Positions 61,355 through 64,000 of a stretch of DNA of 64,000 bases are shown piece by piece. How positions within the stretch are numbered: the stretch's first letter is position 1; each line of letters begins with the position of its first letter. Source of the DNA: Anaerolineaceae bacterium. Lineage in GTDB: Bacteria > Chloroflexota > Anaerolineae > Anaerolineales > Anaerolineaceae. Both the position numbers and the translations under genes were made by a program. Location of the stretch: contig JAENYZ010000003.1 of the NCBI GenBank assembly GCA_016841525.1, positions 310,001-374,000 on the forward strand, written 5' to 3'. The notes under the pieces were generated by a model, which worked only from the letters and a program-made list of their open reading frames with translations, did no database searches and was not told the origin of the DNA.

Positions 61355-62728
61355 ATGTTCAAAAATAAATGGTTTTTCGCATTATCCACAATACTGGTTC
61401 TGACAATGGTCCTTGCTGCATGTGCACCTGCGTCAACACCAGAACCCACACAAGAGCCCGAAGTGGTTCCCACAGAAGAGCCCATGGAAGAAACTCAAAC
61501 GATTGTTGACATCGCAGTTGCAGACGGTCGCTTCCAGACTCTGGTTGCAGCCCTGGGTGCAGCCGACCTGGTTGGAACCCTTTCAGGTGAAGGCCCATTC
61601 ACCGTCTTCGCCCCAACGGACGAAGCCTTTGCAAAACTCCCTGAGGGCACAGTCGAAGCATTATTAAATGACATTCCCGCCCTGACCGATATCCTTCTGT
61701 ACCATGTTGTCTCGGGTGAGGTTTTAGCAGAACAGGTTGTGACATTGGAAGAAGCCCAGACTGCATTGGGCGAAAATGTCAGCATTCGTGTTGAAGATGG
61801 CAATGTCTATATCAATGACTCGATGGTGATCATCACCGACATTGTGGCTGACAACGGTGTTATCCACGTGATTGACAGCGTCTTATTGCCCCCTGCTGAG
61901 GAAGAATCTCTGGGTTCAATAGTTGATATCGCTGTTGCTGATGGTCGTTTCCAGACCCTGGTTGCTGCTGTACAGGCTGCCGGGCTGGCAGAAACCCTTT
62001 CAGGTGAAGGCCCGTTTACTGTCTTTGCCCCCACAGATGATGCCTTTGCCAAACTCCCTGAGGGCACGGTCGAAGCATTACTTGCAGACATCCCAACACT
62101 GACCGATATCCTTCTGTACCATGTTCTTTCAGGTGAGGTTTTAGCTGAAGAAGTGATCTCATTGAACAGTGCCAAAGCCCTGAACGAGAAATTTGTAGAG
62201 ATCGAAGTTATGGACGGCATGGTATATGTCAACGACGCCCAGGTGATCATCACTGACATCCAGGCTGACAATGGCGTTATTCATGTGATTGATACCGTTC
62301 TGCTTCCTGCAGAATCCCAGGGTTCAATTGTTGATATTGCAGTTGCTGATGGTCGTTTCCAGACACTGGTTGCCGCCGTACAGGCTGCTGGCCTAGCAGA
62401 AACTTTGTCCAGTGAAGGTTTGTTTACCGTCTTTGCCCCAACTGACGATGCCTTTGCCAAACTCCCTGAGGGCACGGTAGAAGCATTACTTGCAGATATC
62501 CCTGCGCTCACTGACATCCTTCTGTACCACGTTGTACCCGGGAAAGTAATGGCGGAAGAAGTCCTTGCTTTAGAAGAAGCGGGCACTCTTTTGGGTGAGA
62601 ACGTGAGCATCCGTGTTGAAGATGGTAATGTCTATATCAATGATGCAATGGTGATCATCACCGATATTGTGGCAGACAACGGCGTTATCCATGTGATTGA
62701 CACAGTTTTACTGCCTCCGGCAAATTAA
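61355..62728 (+). CDS. Lipoprotein with three fasciclin (FAS1) domains
   Basis: 457 residues. Signal with lipobox VLAAC (Cys23), a short Pro/Glu linker, then three FAS1 domains (about 48-183, 188-323, 325-457). Each has the FAS1 H1 box ([17 protein letters not shown]), the YH motif (DILLYHV) and the H2 box ([13 protein letters not shown]). The three are nearly identical copies, so the gene grew by recent tandem duplication. FAS1 domains mediate cell adhesion and surface contact. Strong ribosome site AAGGAG before ATG. Confidence 0.92.
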   Translation: MFKNKWFFALSTILVLTMVLAACAPASTPEPTQEPEVVPTEEPMEETQTIVDIAVADGRFQTLVAALGAADLVGTLSGEGPFTVFAPTDEAFAKLPEGTVEALLNDIPALTDILLYHVVSGEVLAEQVVTLEEAQTALGENVSIRVEDGNVYINDSMVIITDIVADNGVIHVIDSVLLPPAEEESLGSIVDIAVADGRFQTLVAAVQAAGLAETLSGEGPFTVFAPTDDAFAKLPEGTVEALLADIPTLTDILLYHVLSGEVLAEEVISLNSAKALNEKFVEIEVMDGMVYVNDAQVIITDIQADNGVIHVIDTVLLPAESQGSIVDIAVADGRFQTLVAAVQAAGLAETLSSEGLFTVFAPTDDAFAKLPEGTVEALLADIPALTDILLYHVVPGKVMAEEVLALEEAGTLLGENVSIRVEDGNVYINDAMVIITDIVADNGVIHVIDTVLLPPAN

Positions 62729-62762
62729 ATTAATTACGATTTTTCTAACCAAATAACCGATG

Positions 62763-62790
62763 GGCGAGGTTCAATTAGGACCTCGCCTTT
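62763..62790 (+). terminator. Intrinsic terminator of the fasciclin gene
   Basis: GGCGAGGT (62763-62770) pairs with ACCTCGCC (62780-62787), 9-nt loop, then TTTT. Confidence 0.82.
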
Positions 62791-62994
62791 TCGATTTAAT
62801 TTGCCATGAAGCGTTCACGAAAATGATGATTTCAAATAGATTCTTTTTGAAAACATTTTCCCAAATAGGTCTCAAGGTCTACTGTTAAGGAATAGGCGCT
62901 TAACGCTTGATGATCTGTTCGTTTGGAGGCTTTCTCCCGAACCTGGGCTTTCCTTTACAAACCCCCATAAATTGGATAAAATAGGTAATAACAG

Positions 62995-63025
62995 TATTTT
63001 CTATCTTTATGGTAGAAAATATAAT
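62995..63025 (+). promoter_or_regulatory. Promoter and candidate operator of the Rrf2-type gene
   Basis: TATTTTCTA (62995-63003), 9-bp spacer, TAGAAAATA (63013-63021): a perfect 9+9 inverted repeat. Its right arm overlaps the -10 box TATAAT (63020-63025), about 40 nt before the gene. A repressor bound here would block RNA polymerase, so autoregulation by the Rrf2 protein is likely. Confidence 0.6.
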
Positions 63026-63065
63026 CCAAGAGATCATTTGTCGTTTATAGAAGAGAGTTTTTGAT

Positions 63066-63488
63066 ATGCAAATTACACGTCAGGCAGATTATGCACTACG
63101 CGCCATGCTTTATCTGGCAAGGGAATATCCCAAGAAGGATGAGCGTGCTGCCACCAGTAAGATCGCAGAGGAGCAGGAAATCCCGGCTTCCTTTTTGGCA
63201 AAAATTATTTCCCAGCTTTCAATAGCAGGCTTAATTCAAACCTCGCGCGGTGCTAAAGGCGGTGTGAGACTGGCACGCAAACCAGAAGAAATCTCCCTGC
63301 TGGATGTTGTTGAAGCTATTGACGGACCGATCAGCCTTAACGAGTGCGTTGACGATCCATCAGTATGTTCCTTCGGGGATAATTGCCCCATCCACGATGT
63401 TTGGTGCGAAGCTAAAGCGCAGTTGGTGCGAAAGCTGCGGGATGCTACTTTTGATAAGCTACTTGAAAAGGAAAACGCTAAAGTTTAA
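63066..63488 (+). CDS. Rrf2/IscR-family transcriptional regulator
   Basis: 140 residues. An N-terminal winged helix (MQITRQADYALRAMLYLA; PASFLAKIISQL; SRGAKGGVRLA) and a C-terminal Cys cluster: Cys94, 101, 107 and 114 (CX6CX5CX6C). IscR uses three Cys in a similar loop to hold [2Fe-2S]; NsrR uses three as well. It therefore probably senses Fe-S status, nitric oxide or redox. Start follows GAAGAGAG. Confidence 0.88.
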   Translation: MQITRQADYALRAMLYLAREYPKKDERAATSKIAEEQEIPASFLAKIISQLSIAGLIQTSRGAKGGVRLARKPEEISLLDVVEAIDGPISLNECVDDPSVCSFGDNCPIHDVWCEAKAQLVRKLRDATFDKLLEKENAKV

Positions 63489-63612
63489 GCTTGTTTGAAA
63501 TAATTTTTTAAGCGGCTGTTTTATGATGCCCTTTTGAATCATTCTTGATCAATAAAATCCCACCGTCATTGGTGGGAATTTGTTAACCAATTCTTTTATT
63601 CTAGAAACGCCT

Positions 63613-63900
63613 ATGGAACCCTTATTAATTGCGATTGTCCTCCTTCTTGTAATTGTCATTGGTTATGTCCTCAGCCGTCCTTTTGATAATCCACCAGAAC
63701 CACCAACACCCCCATCTCGTAAACCCGATCATAAAAGCGCCTATGACACTTTGCTTGATGAGATAAAATCCTTACAGGATGCGCTGAACGTCGGGGGTGA
63801 TGTTGATGATATTGAGGAACAAATCAGAGCAAAAAAACAGGAAGCTGCGAATCTCTTACGTCAAGAGAATGCCTCTTTAGATGATCGATCAAAATCCTGA
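63613..63900 (+). CDS. Small single-pass membrane protein, CcmI-like
   Basis: 95 residues from the ATG at 63613; the frame opens with TTG at 63580, but this would put a polar stretch before the helix. One membrane helix (about residues 3-21), a Pro-rich stretch, then a charged helical tail (TLLDEIKSLQDALN, EEQIRAKKQEAANLLRQE) that resembles the N-terminal part of cytochrome c maturation factor CcmI. The ABC transporter gene follows 35 bp downstream, as in ccm clusters. The assignment is tentative. Confidence 0.45.
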   Translation: MEPLLIAIVLLLVIVIGYVLSRPFDNPPEPPTPPSRKPDHKSAYDTLLDEIKSLQDALNVGGDVDDIEEQIRAKKQEAANLLRQENASLDDRSKS

Positions 63901-63935
63901 GGGGCTATATTTAATTGGTCAATAATTTAAACATT

Positions 63936-64000
63936 ATGTCTGCAAACCCTGAAAAATCTTCCGGCCAAATTGTGGTTAAGAACCTTTTGAAAAGGTATCA
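63936..64000 (+). CDS. ABC transporter ATP-binding protein, first 21 codons
   Basis: Starts ATG at 63936 and continues past the edge. The visible part ends QIVVKNLLKRY, the typical first strand of an ABC ATPase. It could be CcmA (heme exporter) given the CcmI-like neighbour, but Walker motifs are outside the window. Confidence 0.5.
   Translation, partial: MSANPEKSSGQIVVKNLLKRY

Noticed and set aside
61413-61667. Overlapping frames inside the fasciclin gene
   Set aside because: Repeated alternative frames appear because the gene itself is internally duplicated; they have no ribosome site.

Overview
The window looks like ordinary chromosome of a member of the class Anaerolineae (phylum Chloroflexota), probably a fermentative anaerobe with some oxygen defence. 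I infer this from the gene mix, not from any search. It has a one-piece pyruvate:ferredoxin oxidoreductase, Thr/Pro-rich LysM and C39-TPR surface proteins, LCP and fasciclin proteins, a nickel superoxide dismutase with its maturation protease, and a bacterial staygreen (Mg-dechelatase-like) protein, a family I recall being reported from Anaerolineae. I found no rRNA or tRNA gene, CRISPR array, integrase, transposase or phage gene.

Layout. 0-3 kb: minus-strand branched-chain amino acid ABC transporter (livK-livH-livM, livM cut by the edge), then a 36-residue membrane peptide with its own promoter and terminator. 3-7 kb: an eRF1-like protein, an HtrA-type lipoprotein protease, a LysM lipoprotein and a NUDIX hydrolase. 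7-12 kb: nifJ and a dihydroorotate-dehydrogenase-like flavoprotein. 12.5-20.7 kb: ArsR-type regulator plus MFS exporter, an LCP protein, a C39-TPR protein, sodN-sodX and an EamA transporter. 20.7-34.2 kb: a visibly AT-richer block with an AraC-type regulator, an aquaglyceroporin, a dipeptidase, a seven-gene operon and a zinc alcohol dehydrogenase. 34.2-48.2 kb: GH116 glycosidase, rsmG, a HEAT-repeat protein, envelope lipoproteins, uvrA, a UMF1 transporter and an ATP-grasp ligase. 48.5-54.3 kb: minus-strand dnaG, then rpoD and four small enzymes. 54.6-64 kb: small enzymes, staygreen, a four-gene operon, a triple-fasciclin lipoprotein, an Rrf2 regulator and the start of what may be a cytochrome c maturation cluster.

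The most interesting region is 23.2-33.6 kb. The operon encodes, in order, a RuBisCO-like protein that has lost residues needed for carboxylation, both E1 subunits of an acetoin/2-oxoacid dehydrogenase, a D-2-hydroxyacid dehydrogenase, an FGGY sugar/polyol kinase, a free-standing 80-residue lipoyl carrier, and an acyltransferase (E2) catalytic domain with no lipoyl or subunit-binding domain. The last three genes overlap or are coupled. An aquaglyceroporin lies upstream and a zinc alcohol dehydrogenase downstream. Related AATAGC-centred sequences lie in the intergenic regions of this block. I read it as a candidate uncharacterised polyol or branched-sugar-acid catabolic pathway that ends in an acyl-CoA through a split dehydrogenase complex. 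The substrate cannot be read from sequence.

Other recurring signals: uvrA, dnaG and the C39-TPR gene each have a TATAAT box 6-7 nt before the start codon and no Shine-Dalgarno sequence, so they are probably leaderless. Several families of palindromic or low-complexity intergenic repeats occur.
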